Assembly (NCBI GenBank): GCA_009711805.1 | Contig: VEMX01000052.1 | Location: 1-64,000, forward strand | From: Balneolaceae bacterium | GTDB taxonomy: Bacteria; Bacteroidota; Rhodothermia; Balneolales; Balneolaceae | Direction: 5' to 3' | DNA: 64,000 nucleotides | Part shown: positions 32,682-41,646 of the stretch, piece after piece | Numbering within the stretch: the first letter of the stretch is position 1 | How the letters are laid out: each line of letters starts with the position of its first letter | Notes under the pieces: model-generated | What the model saw: the letters and a program-made list of their open reading frames with translations, nothing else | What the model was told of the DNA's origin: nothing | The model's database searches: none | Program-made: the position numbers and the translations under genes

Positions 32682-33959
32682 TTATTTGTTAAGATCATTC
32701 AATAGGGCTGATACATAGTTATCCCAGCTCATATTCTCCGCAGATTTCCTGACATTTTCTTTTGGAATGGGGTTTTCTATAAAACGGATCATTTGCTCGG
32801 CCATAGAATCAATATCACGGTCCTGAGCCAGATATCCGTTAAATCCATCTTTTATGGTTTCCGGGAAATGCCCCACATTAGTTGCAAGTATAGGCAGCTC
32901 AAAATTATAGGTGAGCGATTCAACGCCGGAGGGGGTAGCAGTGAGGTAATAAAGTACGCTGCAGTCGCTAAGCTGAAAATACTTATGAACGTCTTCATTG
33001 GGGATGAATTCGTTTATTACAACGGTATCTTCTTCAAGTCCCAGTTCTTCGATAAGTTGAAGCGGGCGGTAGTCTTGTTCACTTTCTTTATTTTTGAGCA
33101 GTAGTTTTTGTGCTACTGCAAACAGCGCACGTTTTATTTTGGTGGTGATTTTAGATGTGTCTAGTGTAGCCCAGAACTCTTCTCCACAAATCAGCAAAGA
33201 TACATCATCCCGTTGTTGGCTAACTTTTTTAAAAGCCCGGATGGTATTGTGAAGTCCTTTGTATTTGCGAATAAAGCCAAAGAACAGGAATACATGTTTC
33301 TTGAGTCCAAGTTTCTTTTTAAATGCTTCGGCGTCAAAGTCGGGATCCGGTTCATATAAATCATATACCGGATGAAAGAGCTTGATAACCGTAGTAGCCT
33401 TGTTTTCTGATCGCTTGCCACTTTCGTTTACATTAAAAGCACGATTTGGGTAGAGATCTTTCAGCTCATCTACTGTCTTGTAGGCATGGGCTATATAGGT
33501 ATTGGCATGCCTGATCCCCATTTTGGTGAGGCGTTCATCAATGGTGCTGCCCTCTTTCTGAACTACAAAATGAAGATCAAAAATGATTTCAGCCGAGGCA
33601 TGTTTTTTTAACCATTTTGCCATAGAGCCCATCGGTAACCCCTGTATGGCAATGGCCCACTGAAAGATAACCTTATCCGGATTCAGGGACTTGATATACC
33701 GGGCGGTCTGTTTCCAGCTGAAGGGGTTGTTGTAGTTGGTGATATACTTCACCTTAATACGGGTTCCTTCCATAAAGCCAGACCGGCTGGATTTGTCTAC
33801 AAACTCCCGGGGGATGATAGAGGGGTACTGATTAGTCCACGATACAATATGAACTTCATTCTCAGGATCTTTATCCAGAGTTTTTGCCAGCGATGTATTG
33901 TAATTAGAGATGCCGCCTTTAAATTTAGGTCCCGGGCCGAAGCATACGATGGTTGGCAT
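32682..33959 (-). CDS. GT4-like glycosyltransferase
   Basis: The 425-residue GT-B protein has an N-terminal domain starting IVCFGPGPKFKGGISNYNTSLAKTL (glycine-rich loop). The donor domain has LFFGFIRKYKGLHNTIRAFK, SLLICGEEFW, and the DCSVLYYLTATPSGVESLTYNFELPILATNVGHFPETI segment that replaces the usual E-x7-E with SGVESLTYNFELP (E-x6-E). It ends in NPIPKENVRKSAENMSWDNYV. The SDR gene lies 6 bases upstream on the same strand, so both form an operon for surface-polysaccharide or O-antigen assembly. Confidence 0.85.
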   Translation of the reverse strand: MPTIVCFGPGPKFKGGISNYNTSLAKTLDKDPENEVHIVSWTNQYPSIIPREFVDKSSRSGFMEGTRIKVKYITNYNNPFSWKQTARYIKSLNPDKVIFQWAIAIQGLPMGSMAKWLKKHASAEIIFDLHFVVQKEGSTIDERLTKMGIRHANTYIAHAYKTVDELKDLYPNRAFNVNESGKRSENKATTVIKLFHPVYDLYEPDPDFDAEAFKKKLGLKKHVFLFFGFIRKYKGLHNTIRAFKKVSQQRDDVSLLICGEEFWATLDTSKITTKIKRALFAVAQKLLLKNKESEQDYRPLQLIEELGLEEDTVVINEFIPNEDVHKYFQLSDCSVLYYLTATPSGVESLTYNFELPILATNVGHFPETIKDGFNGYLAQDRDIDSMAEQMIRFIENPIPKENVRKSAENMSWDNYVSALLNDLNK

Positions 33960-33965
33960 AAGATC

Positions 33966-35009
33966 TTAAGTATATTTTTGTACAGCTATATCATATACCC
34001 GGCGCATTCCTTCTTCAAGAGAAATGTTGGGTTTCCAGTCTAATTCGTCATTCACGTAATCCATATTGGCATAGCGGGCATGTACCCCTACCGGTTTATC
34101 CAACAGCTGTTTGATGTCGGGATCATATCCCGCAAAAGAAGTAAATACATCTATAATTTGCAGGAAATTGGTGAGTTTGCCACTCCCAATATTGATGGCC
34201 CTTCCATCTGTAATTTTATCCATGGCCAGTAAAGTGCAATCCATCACATCATCAATATGAACAAAATCGCGGCCTTGTTTGCCGGTTCCCCACACCTCAA
34301 AAGGATTTTCTTTAAGCGCTGCACGGCGGGCTATAGCAGGAATGGGGTACGACAAGTCCTGGTCTTCGCCATAGCCTGAGAATGGCCGGATGCAGGTTAC
34401 AGATACATCATAGTATTTGGCTGCAATATATGCGAGGTATTCGCCGGTAAGTTTCGACCACCCATAGGTCATATCGGGTTGGCCCATGTTCTTGAAATCA
34501 ATATCACTTTCACTCAGGGCAATGGCATCCGACTCAGTTTGCAGATCTACCGGGTAGGCAGCGCTTGAACTTGGGTAGAGCGTGCGATTGGGTTTATGGC
34601 GGCATACCCACAGAAAAAACTCGGCATCTATGGATAAATCCAGGGCTACCAGCATAGGGTCGCCGTCAATTTTAGCCCGTCCGCCAACAATAGCCGCAAA
34701 ATGAAATACATCGGTAAAATGAGTGATGTTGAGGCCGTAGTTGTCTTTGATGTGGTTGTCATTATCGAGCATGGCGCGGATAAAATACCGGGCATCCTGC
34801 TTCAGGAACACCATGCGCTCATCATCACCAAAAAACTCAAGACCATTTTCTTTGCGGTTTGGGATATTTTCCGGAAGCCAGGTAGATGGATGGGTACCTA
34901 CAGACAGGTCATCAATAAAAAATATAGTATCGTCTGTAGTGTTATAAATTCGTTTCACAAAGTTACGACCAACAAACCCGCAGCCGCCAGTAATAAGATG
35001 ATAGTTCAT
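33966..35009 (-). CDS. NAD-dependent nucleotide-sugar epimerase/dehydratase (SDR)
   Basis: The 347-residue extended SDR has the cofactor motif TGGCGFVGRNFVKR at 8-21, FHFAAIVGGRAKIDGDP, the catalytic YGWSKLTGEYLAY (Tyr-x3-Lys), IRPFSGYGEDQDLSYPIPAI and GTGKQGRDFVHIDDVMDCTLLAM. It resembles UDP-glucose 4-epimerase or GDP-mannose-derived sugar enzymes. The substrate is not decidable from sequence. It is the first gene of a two-gene minus-strand operon with the GT4. Confidence 0.85.
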   Translation of the reverse strand: MNYHLITGGCGFVGRNFVKRIYNTTDDTIFFIDDLSVGTHPSTWLPENIPNRKENGLEFFGDDERMVFLKQDARYFIRAMLDNDNHIKDNYGLNITHFTDVFHFAAIVGGRAKIDGDPMLVALDLSIDAEFFLWVCRHKPNRTLYPSSSAAYPVDLQTESDAIALSESDIDFKNMGQPDMTYGWSKLTGEYLAYIAAKYYDVSVTCIRPFSGYGEDQDLSYPIPAIARRAALKENPFEVWGTGKQGRDFVHIDDVMDCTLLAMDKITDGRAINIGSGKLTNFLQIIDVFTSFAGYDPDIKQLLDKPVGVHARYANMDYVNDELDWKPNISLEEGMRRVYDIAVQKYT

Positions 35010-35129
35010 AATGAAGTTTATTTTTGTTATTGAGCTAAGATAGGGATTTTCAGAAAAGGCTTGAAAAAAGAAGAAAGTTAATTCAAAAATCCCGTTCTTT
35101 GCAGTGCCCTAAAAAAAGAAATCTATTAT

Positions 35130-36215
35130 ATGAAGTTATCTTCACTATTCATCTTGTTTTCTGTTTTAACCTTAACAACCAATGCACAGTCTCTTAAAGT
35201 AAGTGCTACAGCTTCAACTTCTGGTAATGCAACCAGTGAGTTTACCGTTGGTGGTGAAAATGTGAGAGTCAACAACTCTGGTTTGATATTTGGAAATCGG
35301 CAGGTGCTTGCCGCTTCTGCTGCTTTATCGGCTAACGGATTGGCAGTTACTGTGAGTTCGGGTGTTAATATATATGATGGGGGAGAAAAGATTTCGGGTG
35401 TGGGATACGAACAAAAGGGAGACGATTCTTCATTAAAGATATATGCTGCAGGCGACGGCACGTATATCATTCGGGAGAATATTGCCAATTTTTTGATTTT
35501 TGATACTTTTGGGAAGATTAAACGATCCGTTTCCAACAGTTCTCAAAGTGAAGAAGGAGAATCCGTTTCCGGCCTGGCTGCAGATCCCCGGTTTAAGACA
35601 GTAGTTTTGTATAACCCCAAGATTATAAGAAATGGTGTCGCCGGTTCCCGCATGAAGCTTGTAGAAGATAATGGTGGGGCATCTGACTTTTATACAAGCA
35701 GTAACCGGGTAATACGGACAGTGAAGATCTCTGAAAATGGGCAATTTGTAGCGGCAGTTACCTATCGTGATGGGACTGATGATTCAGTGATTATATTTGA
35801 TCGTTTTGGAAATCGGTTGAATAAGGTAAGCTTTGATCGCGAAATTAAAGGAATACAGCTTTCAGATGACGGGCGGTATCTTACATTGTATTCGGATGGG
35901 AGAGCAGCCGCTTATTCTGTTATGAATGGTGAACGTCTCGGAAGTACCAGTGTGCGGGGTTCCTTAATATGGTTTGCGGAGTATATTTCCCGGGATGAGA
36001 CTATAGTACTCCTGGCCGGTGATATGAAAAATAATGTTCTTACGAATGTAGAATTCAAAGCTGTAAATCTGGATGCCAGGAAAATTGCCAGTGCAGATTA
36101 CAGCCGGTCCCTGGGTATTACTGATATGATTCCATTGAGCCTGGACAGGAAGGGAAAGTTCAATTACACACTGAGTGGTTTAAGCCAGTCGCTGGATATC
36201 AGAGCTTCTTTTTGA
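35130..36215 (+). CDS. Secreted beta-propeller-like protein
   Basis: The 361-residue product has a signal peptide (MKLSSLFILFSVLTLTTNAQS). About 340 residues of repeated beta-strand units follow, with Gly/Asp turns (TVKISENGQFVAAVTYRDGTDDSVIIFDRFGNRLNKV, GIQLSDDGRYLTLYSDGRAAAYSV), typical of a WD40/YVTN-like propeller. No enzyme motif or lipid anchor is seen. It is divergent from the sugar operon. Family not recognised. Confidence 0.65.
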   Translation: MKLSSLFILFSVLTLTTNAQSLKVSATASTSGNATSEFTVGGENVRVNNSGLIFGNRQVLAASAALSANGLAVTVSSGVNIYDGGEKISGVGYEQKGDDSSLKIYAAGDGTYIIRENIANFLIFDTFGKIKRSVSNSSQSEEGESVSGLAADPRFKTVVLYNPKIIRNGVAGSRMKLVEDNGGASDFYTSSNRVIRTVKISENGQFVAAVTYRDGTDDSVIIFDRFGNRLNKVSFDREIKGIQLSDDGRYLTLYSDGRAAAYSVMNGERLGSTSVRGSLIWFAEYISRDETIVLLAGDMKNNVLTNVEFKAVNLDARKIASADYSRSLGITDMIPLSLDRKGKFNYTLSGLSQSLDIRASF

Positions 36216-36281
36216 TTGATGCTTGCTTATGGAGCGATGAAGAGAGTTGCTTTCTGGGCTTTGATGGTGATCTATAAATGC

Positions 36282-36698
36282 CTAATGATGGCTTTCGTTT
36301 TCTTCAATTTGAACAGAATCTGACTGGCTTATATTTATATTCTCTGTTTCTAAACATCGAAATAAGGTTGCAAAAAATACAAACAGTCCCAGGATTTCAA
36401 TGGTAAAGGAGGTCTCAATATAATAAAGCCAAATAGTACCGGCCGCCGATATAACTATTGCTGTTAACCCCAACCAGGAATGAGAAGTATTATTCATCAT
36501 TCCTTTGATTAATTCGACCATAGTTTTTCGAGGAGGATGGTTAACAATACTAAAAATTGATGCAACTATAAATGCGATTCCTAAGACTGCCAAGGGTGAG
36601 TTTTTACTTATTCCTTCGCTAAAGCCCCACGAGAGGATAAGCAAAGTTATAATAAGAAAGGTAAAGCTTGCTATTAATTTTGCAGGAATTTTTTTCAT
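36282..36698 (-). CDS. Small membrane protein, unknown
   Basis: From the ATG at 36698 the product has 138 residues with four hydrophobic segments (LIASFTFLIITLLILSWGF, PLAVLGIAFIVASIFSIV, WLGLTAIVISAAGTIWLYYI, TIEILGLFVFFATLF) and a short acidic tail. A longer frame starting at 36806 adds 36 residues that are not hydrophobic and look non-coding. No family recognised. Confidence 0.55.
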   Translation of the reverse strand: MKKIPAKLIASFTFLIITLLILSWGFSEGISKNSPLAVLGIAFIVASIFSIVNHPPRKTMVELIKGMMNNTSHSWLGLTAIVISAAGTIWLYYIETSFTIEILGLFVFFATLFRCLETENINISQSDSVQIEENESHH

Positions 36699-36976
36699 AA
36701 TTTTTGTTTTATTAAGCTTGTTTACAAAGTATTTGATTTTGTGAAACTCTAATTTATCATATGCTGGGTTTACATATATGTACTTTTGGTTGATGACTTT
36801 GCCCACTGGAGAGTGTTCAATAGGTGACTTAGGTTAGTATTATTTAAAAAACTCATCACGTTTCTATATAGAAATTTGATTAGGATGTGTTGCGAAGTGG
36901 TGTAGCTTAGAAGGTCTTTAAAGCCCTCTAGAGCCAAAAATATTCTTCATATTTGTTTCACTGGATTAATACCAAT

Positions 36977-37870
36977 CTAATCAGGTGTTTCTTCACAACC
37001 AATTCCAAGATCCTCATCAATAGCACAAATTATGGAAAATTCAGCAGCAGGTACACCAATTAAAGCAGCACATGTACCACAAGAAGGTGCATTGCCTCCT
37101 CTTGACCACATACACGCACCACAAGCTGATTCAGCCGCGAATTCATATAGCCACCCCATGTCTTCAACAAATTCTGATAGTGTACTAGAAAGACAGTCAT
37201 AAAAGTTTTCGCAGGCTGCTTTTTTAGCTGTGTTAGATACAGCTGTTAATTTTTCTACATTACCATCTGAATACTTCCGCAAATGAATGAGTGTTTTTTC
37301 ATCCTTCATTCTTTTGATCAATCCTTCTCTATAATTTATTCTGTTATTCTTCTCAAAAGACTTAGTCTGTTGAAAAATCATAGGCAAAAACACAACTCCT
37401 GAAGAGTTATTCTTGAGCGAAGGTTCATTCACCTCGTAAAAAAGTGAATTCTTTTGTTTTAAAGTTCCGTTTGAATTTAATTGTAAACCTTCTTTAATAA
37501 TGACAAAAATATAAGAGAGAGATTGTTCTTCAGTTGGTTCTATAGGAATCATTAGAAATTTGTGTTTTGGTTTTTCTTTAGGACTTAATAAAAGACTGTT
37601 CTCCCATATAATATTTAAACTTTTACCTGAAGTAGTAGTTTTCTCTAAATAAGATTTTAGTTCTGACGACTCCTTAAAACTCTTAACATATTTGTGATTT
37701 ATTCCTATGAAGGAAGCTGTAATTTTATTAAAGAACTTGCCCGAGATTATATGTTCAGTCTCATTATTATCAATATTTGATTCAACTGTGTTATTATGGT
37801 CACAGTTTTGAATAACAAAGACTGCAGATATGCAACAGATAATAACTAATATTTTTCTATAAGTTTCCAT
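36977..37870 (-). CDS. Lipoprotein with a cysteine-rich, halocin-C8-like C-terminus
   Basis: From the ATG at 37870 (a GTG 9 bases upstream is possible) the product has 297 residues. It begins with a signal ending in a lipobox-like VIQNC. A middle region of about 170 residues has no recognised domain. The last 80 residues are dense in Cys: ACENFYDCLS, then ACGACMW, SCGTCAALIGVPAAEF, IICAIDEDLGIGC. The C-x2-C pairs with a hydrophobic Ala/Gly/Ile-rich segment resemble the halocin C8-like domain, a peptide released from a larger precursor. This is a visual resemblance only. The gene is AT-rich and lies beside the rhs island. Confidence 0.5.
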   Translation of the reverse strand: METYRKILVIICCISAVFVIQNCDHNNTVESNIDNNETEHIISGKFFNKITASFIGINHKYVKSFKESSELKSYLEKTTTSGKSLNIIWENSLLLSPKEKPKHKFLMIPIEPTEEQSLSYIFVIIKEGLQLNSNGTLKQKNSLFYEVNEPSLKNNSSGVVFLPMIFQQTKSFEKNNRINYREGLIKRMKDEKTLIHLRKYSDGNVEKLTAVSNTAKKAACENFYDCLSSTLSEFVEDMGWLYEFAAESACGACMWSRGGNAPSCGTCAALIGVPAAEFSIICAIDEDLGIGCEETPD

Positions 37871-38062
37871 ATTTTGCACTTATTATTTATGTTGTTAACA
37901 TGTTAAAAATTTATTTTAAATTGTATGTAAATAAAAATATATAATCAAGTAAGGCAGTAAATATTTTATCTTTTAGGTATTTTTAATGTATTAGTAAAAT
38001 ATTAGAGGGGTTGGAGAGTGTAGTTCTACTTAATCCAAAGTACTATGTAGAAATGAGATTGT

Positions 38063-40807
38063 GTGTTGTTCGTTTATGTAAGAGTATCGATGGGTACTCT
38101 GGGCTTCATTGATCTTATTACCAACTATAGGTATGCACATCAGGAATATTCGCATATGATCTCGGCAGGAGGCGAAACCGCGCAGGGGGCGGTAACTACC
38201 AGCTATGAGGTGCGTGCGTGGACACATAATAGCACCACCAATAATTACATAGTAACAACGATTGAGGATGAAGCAGGCCACGAGGTTGAAACATGGACGG
38301 ATGGCTGGGGGCGGAAAGTGCGTACGGTAAGCGACCCGAATGGGAAAGCTGCCGAAACGATCTTTGAATACGATGAGCTGGGGAATCTGACAAAAGTGAT
38401 TTCCCCCAATAACTCGGTGACTACCTACGCTTATACCAAAAAAGGAGAATTAACCAGCACGACAAGCCCCGATGCCGGGACCGTGAACTACAAGTATGAT
38501 AGGGCTGGTAACCTGCGATTCAGTCAGGACGCAAAGCAGGCGGGTAATAGCGAAGTCACCTTTTACACCTATGATGAGCTGGGACGGGTATTGAAGCAAG
38601 GGGTAGCCACTGCAACCTTTTCCAATTTAGATGGTAATAGCAGCTATAGTTTTGAAACCAACAGCAGCAACTGGAAAGGGGTGTATGCCTATGATGTGAA
38701 ACCCTCGACCAGCCAAGCCCCCTGGAACCAGTTTTCTTCATTTATCAGCGGAACAAGTGTAACCCATACCACCGGGAGCCTTGTGGCCCGTGCCTGGCGG
38801 GTTGTTGACGGAGTAAGCTCCGAGATTGGAAGCAATCCCTGGCAGGTAGAGATCTACAGCTACAACAGTGAGGGGCAGCTTGAAGATAAGTGGATCCGAA
38901 CCGGCAACAAGTCGGGGTGGGACACCGACCTCAGCTACAGTTATAACAGGCAGGGCGAGATTATTACCCGCGGGGTTACGGTGGGCAGCCAATCTCTATA
39001 CCAGTTTTATGAGTATAACCAACGGGGACTGCTAAGTGCGGTCTATGCCCATACCACCAACAGCAAACCCTTGGCGGCGGAGGTAAGCTACAGCTATACC
39101 GCAACCGGGGCTATTGACCAGATCGATTATAAAGGCAGTAAAGACGTTGACTACGCCTATACCATCCGCGACTGGGTTGAAGAGATTAATTCCATCGGAA
39201 GTCCGAACGGTAATTTTGCAGCTTATTATGATTATACCGATAATGGCAATGTGAGCAAAGCCCAGTTCCATAACCCCCAAAACCAGATCACTGGCCACGA
39301 CCACTACCACCAGTCGTTCACCTACGATGGGCTGAACCGGCTCACCAGCGCCGACTACGGCACCGGATCATCCGGCAGTTCCCCCTACTTTGACCTGACC
39401 GGGCTTACCTACGATGACGCCGGAAACCTAACAGGACTTAAACGCGATGATGACACGGGCAGCCTAATCGATAACCTAAGCTATTCCTATGGTAGCAACT
39501 CCAACCGCCTGCAAAGCATATCCGACGGGGTAAGCGCCACCAGTGAAAGCTGGGATGCCGAAGACGCCAGTTTTGGCTACGATGCCAATGGCAACCTGAC
39601 CTCCCAGAGCGGGAAGATCAGTAATATATCCTATGATTTTCGCAACCTTCCGGTGGAGTTTAGCATGAGCGGAGGAGCGGACGTAGTGGCCAACTACAAT
39701 GCCGATGGCCAGCGGATACTCAAGGAGCTGCAAGGCGGGGGCTGGCAATTTTATGTGATGGACGGCCAGCAGACCCTTGCCGTTATAGACAACAATGGAT
39801 TCAGTCATTTTAACCTGGTGGGCAACGGCACCTTTGGCCGGTGGGAATCCGGTGGAGACCGCCGCTATTATATTACCGATCACCTGGGGTCGACACGGGC
39901 CGTGGTCGATGACGCAGGTACTGTTCTTGAAACATTTGACTACTACCCCTTCGGGCTGCTGATGCCGGGGCGAACCTCAACGAGCGGGAATACGATGGAG
40001 AAGTTTACCGGGCATGAGTTGGATGAGGAGGTGGGACTAAACCTGTTTTATGCGGGAGCAAGGTATTTGGACCCGGCACTTGGCAGGTGGCATAGCGTGG
40101 ATCCGCTTGCAGCCAAATACCCAGGATGGAGTCCGTACAATTACGTATTGAATAACCCGGTGAATGCTTTTGACCCGGATGGGCGGGATGTGTGGTTTGT
40201 ACATGGTACTTTTTCTTCTCCTCGAACCTGGACAAGAGATGGAATAAATTATGATGTTCGATGGGCTTCTGCTTTAAATGACAATAATTATCACCGGTTC
40301 GATTGGCGATGGAACAGTAAGCTTAATACGATCCCATCAAGAAACCGGGCAGCAAAACGTTTGGCCGATGATATCGAAATTGCCTACATGTCTAATCCTG
40401 ATATGTTGGTACAGCTGGTAGCCCATTCCCACGGCGGCAATGTGGCTATTGAAGCCGCTAATATTCTGCGAAAAAGAGGTATTAGCGTAGACCGGTTGGT
40501 GTTGCTTGGAACACCTTCCAGAGACCGATATAGGTTAGAGGAAGGAGCAGTTAAAGAAGGAGGGCTGTATAATTTTTCCGATGACAATGACGCAATACAA
40601 AAACTTGGAGGTACTGACTTTTTGTTGGGGCTGTTTGGCGAAAAAGATACCGGGCTGGCTGGACGTAGCCGGTCTGAAGAAGAGGGAGCCATTGAAATTA
40701 GGGCAATCAGTAATAGAGGAGGGAAAGAAAGCCATACGTTGATCCATACAACCCAGGAGTTGATAGACTGGATAGATGAACAGTTAAATGAAGAAGGGAA
40801 ACAATAA
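38063..40807 (+). CDS. Rhs tip protein with a C-terminal alpha/beta-hydrolase toxin domain (5'-truncated)
   Basis: The frame opens mid-Rhs at GTG 38063 with no signal peptide. About 650 residues of YD-type repeats follow (FEYDELGNLTKVISPNNSVTTYAY, YKYDRAGNL, FYTYDELGRVLKQG). The Rhs-associated core then has YYITDHLGSTRAVVDDAG, FDYYPFGLLMPGR, FTGHELDEE, YAGARYLDPALGRWHSVDPLA and NPVNAFDPDGRD (Asp704), the usual auto-cleavage border. The remaining 205 residues form an alpha/beta hydrolase: WFVHGTFSSP (oxyanion), VAHSHGGNVAIEAA with nucleophile Ser789, a late Asp-rich loop and SHTLIH with the His. It is a candidate lipase-type effector. The immunity candidate starts 2 bases after the stop. Confidence 0.85.
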   Translation: MLFVYVRVSMGTLGFIDLITNYRYAHQEYSHMISAGGETAQGAVTTSYEVRAWTHNSTTNNYIVTTIEDEAGHEVETWTDGWGRKVRTVSDPNGKAAETIFEYDELGNLTKVISPNNSVTTYAYTKKGELTSTTSPDAGTVNYKYDRAGNLRFSQDAKQAGNSEVTFYTYDELGRVLKQGVATATFSNLDGNSSYSFETNSSNWKGVYAYDVKPSTSQAPWNQFSSFISGTSVTHTTGSLVARAWRVVDGVSSEIGSNPWQVEIYSYNSEGQLEDKWIRTGNKSGWDTDLSYSYNRQGEIITRGVTVGSQSLYQFYEYNQRGLLSAVYAHTTNSKPLAAEVSYSYTATGAIDQIDYKGSKDVDYAYTIRDWVEEINSIGSPNGNFAAYYDYTDNGNVSKAQFHNPQNQITGHDHYHQSFTYDGLNRLTSADYGTGSSGSSPYFDLTGLTYDDAGNLTGLKRDDDTGSLIDNLSYSYGSNSNRLQSISDGVSATSESWDAEDASFGYDANGNLTSQSGKISNISYDFRNLPVEFSMSGGADVVANYNADGQRILKELQGGGWQFYVMDGQQTLAVIDNNGFSHFNLVGNGTFGRWESGGDRRYYITDHLGSTRAVVDDAGTVLETFDYYPFGLLMPGRTSTSGNTMEKFTGHELDEEVGLNLFYAGARYLDPALGRWHSVDPLAAKYPGWSPYNYVLNNPVNAFDPDGRDVWFVHGTFSSPRTWTRDGINYDVRWASALNDNNYHRFDWRWNSKLNTIPSRNRAAKRLADDIEIAYMSNPDMLVQLVAHSHGGNVAIEAANILRKRGISVDRLVLLGTPSRDRYRLEEGAVKEGGLYNFSDDNDAIQKLGGTDFLLGLFGEKDTGLAGRSRSEEEGAIEIRAISNRGGKESHTLIHTTQELIDWIDEQLNEEGKQ

Positions 40808-40809
40808 CT

Positions 40810-41280
40810 ATGGAAAAGTTGAAACTGGTCGCATTAGTCGTTGTAGGTTTAGTTGTAGTCTATTTTTTGGCAAGAACTATTATTGAACCCTCTTTTGAAA
40901 AATTGGACAGGAATGCCGTCGATATCCCAGATTATGTTTATTCTGATCCATCTCAGAAGGGCATATCTGAGGCGTACCAAAACAGTGGTATTGATTTTAG
41001 GGAGATATATCCAACCGATAATCGCTTTCTACTTTATTATTATGATGACAATTATTGGATATTTTGGACTGGGGTTGTTGATTTGGATGATGGCTTAAAG
41101 TTTATATATACACCCAAGTACTCAAGGTTGATTGTGACAGACCGAAATACAAACGAAATTATTTCGAGTAAGCTCTTCCTGCGAGATGTGACTAATGCCA
41201 AGATCATTGATGGTTATGTCTATTTTGTGTATGCAAGCTTTGCCAATTACAAACTTGGTAGGTATAAGCTAAACGAATAA
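40810..41280 (+). CDS. Candidate immunity protein for the Rhs-hydrolase (membrane-anchored)
   Basis: The 156-residue product has one N-terminal membrane helix (LVALVVVGLVVVYFLARTII). An acidic, aromatic-rich beta domain follows (YYYDDNYWIFWTGVVDLDDGLKF, SRLIVTDRNTNEIIS, GYVYFVYASFANYKLGRYKL). No family is recognised. It starts 2 bases after the Rhs toxin stop. A membrane-tethered extracytoplasmic domain fits protection against a phospholipase-type toxin acting at the membrane. The role is inferred from position. Confidence 0.6.
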   Translation: MEKLKLVALVVVGLVVVYFLARTIIEPSFEKLDRNAVDIPDYVYSDPSQKGISEAYQNSGIDFREIYPTDNRFLLYYYDDNYWIFWTGVVDLDDGLKFIYTPKYSRLIVTDRNTNEIISSKLFLRDVTNAKIIDGYVYFVYASFANYKLGRYKLNE

Positions 41281-41321
41281 ACAGAAAACCAAACCTACTT
41301 TCTTGCAGTGTTTGTCTTGGT

Positions 41322-41531
41322 TTATCGAATGGTCTTAAACTTAGCGGCTCTAATGAGGTTGTCGAGGGTGCAGAAAATATGCTCTCTGTCGGGTTCAGGG
41401 AGTTTTTGCAAGTCAAGAATGCGTTTGGCGGTGGAGGGTTCCAACGGCTCATCGTGAAGCCCGGCCAGCCAGTCCAGGGAAACCCCACCTAGCAGCAAGC
41501 ATGTAATTAAAAACTGGTTCAAGTGTCTCAC
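41322..41531 (-). pseudogene. XRE-type regulator C-terminal relic
   Basis: The minus-strand frame reads GVSLDWLAGLHDEPLE, then TAKRILDLQKLPEPDREHIFCTLDNLIRAAKFKTI. This is the end of the helix-turn-helix plus the C-terminal helix of Bacteroidota XRE regulators ('GVSLDyLvG...RiqeieeLp..dk..if.liD.lIr..K'). The helix-turn-helix itself is lost. It is antisense to, and wedged between, the two rhs modules. The rest of the 366-base gap (41281-41646) shows no other gene. Confidence 0.6.
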
Positions 41532-41646
41532 TTGGACCTTTTTGTTTAGGAGGAAGAAAGCTGCTTCTGTACGCTCGCTTTAAAGACAAAAGCCTGCAGG
41601 AAATCTTTTACTGTGGCCTGCTGGCTGGGGCAACACCATTGCCACA

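Noticed and set aside
36885-36960. A tRNA-like stretch (GTAGCTTAGAAGGT... GCCCTCTAGAGCC)
   Set aside because: No matching acceptor stem, T arm or anticodon stem could be drawn.
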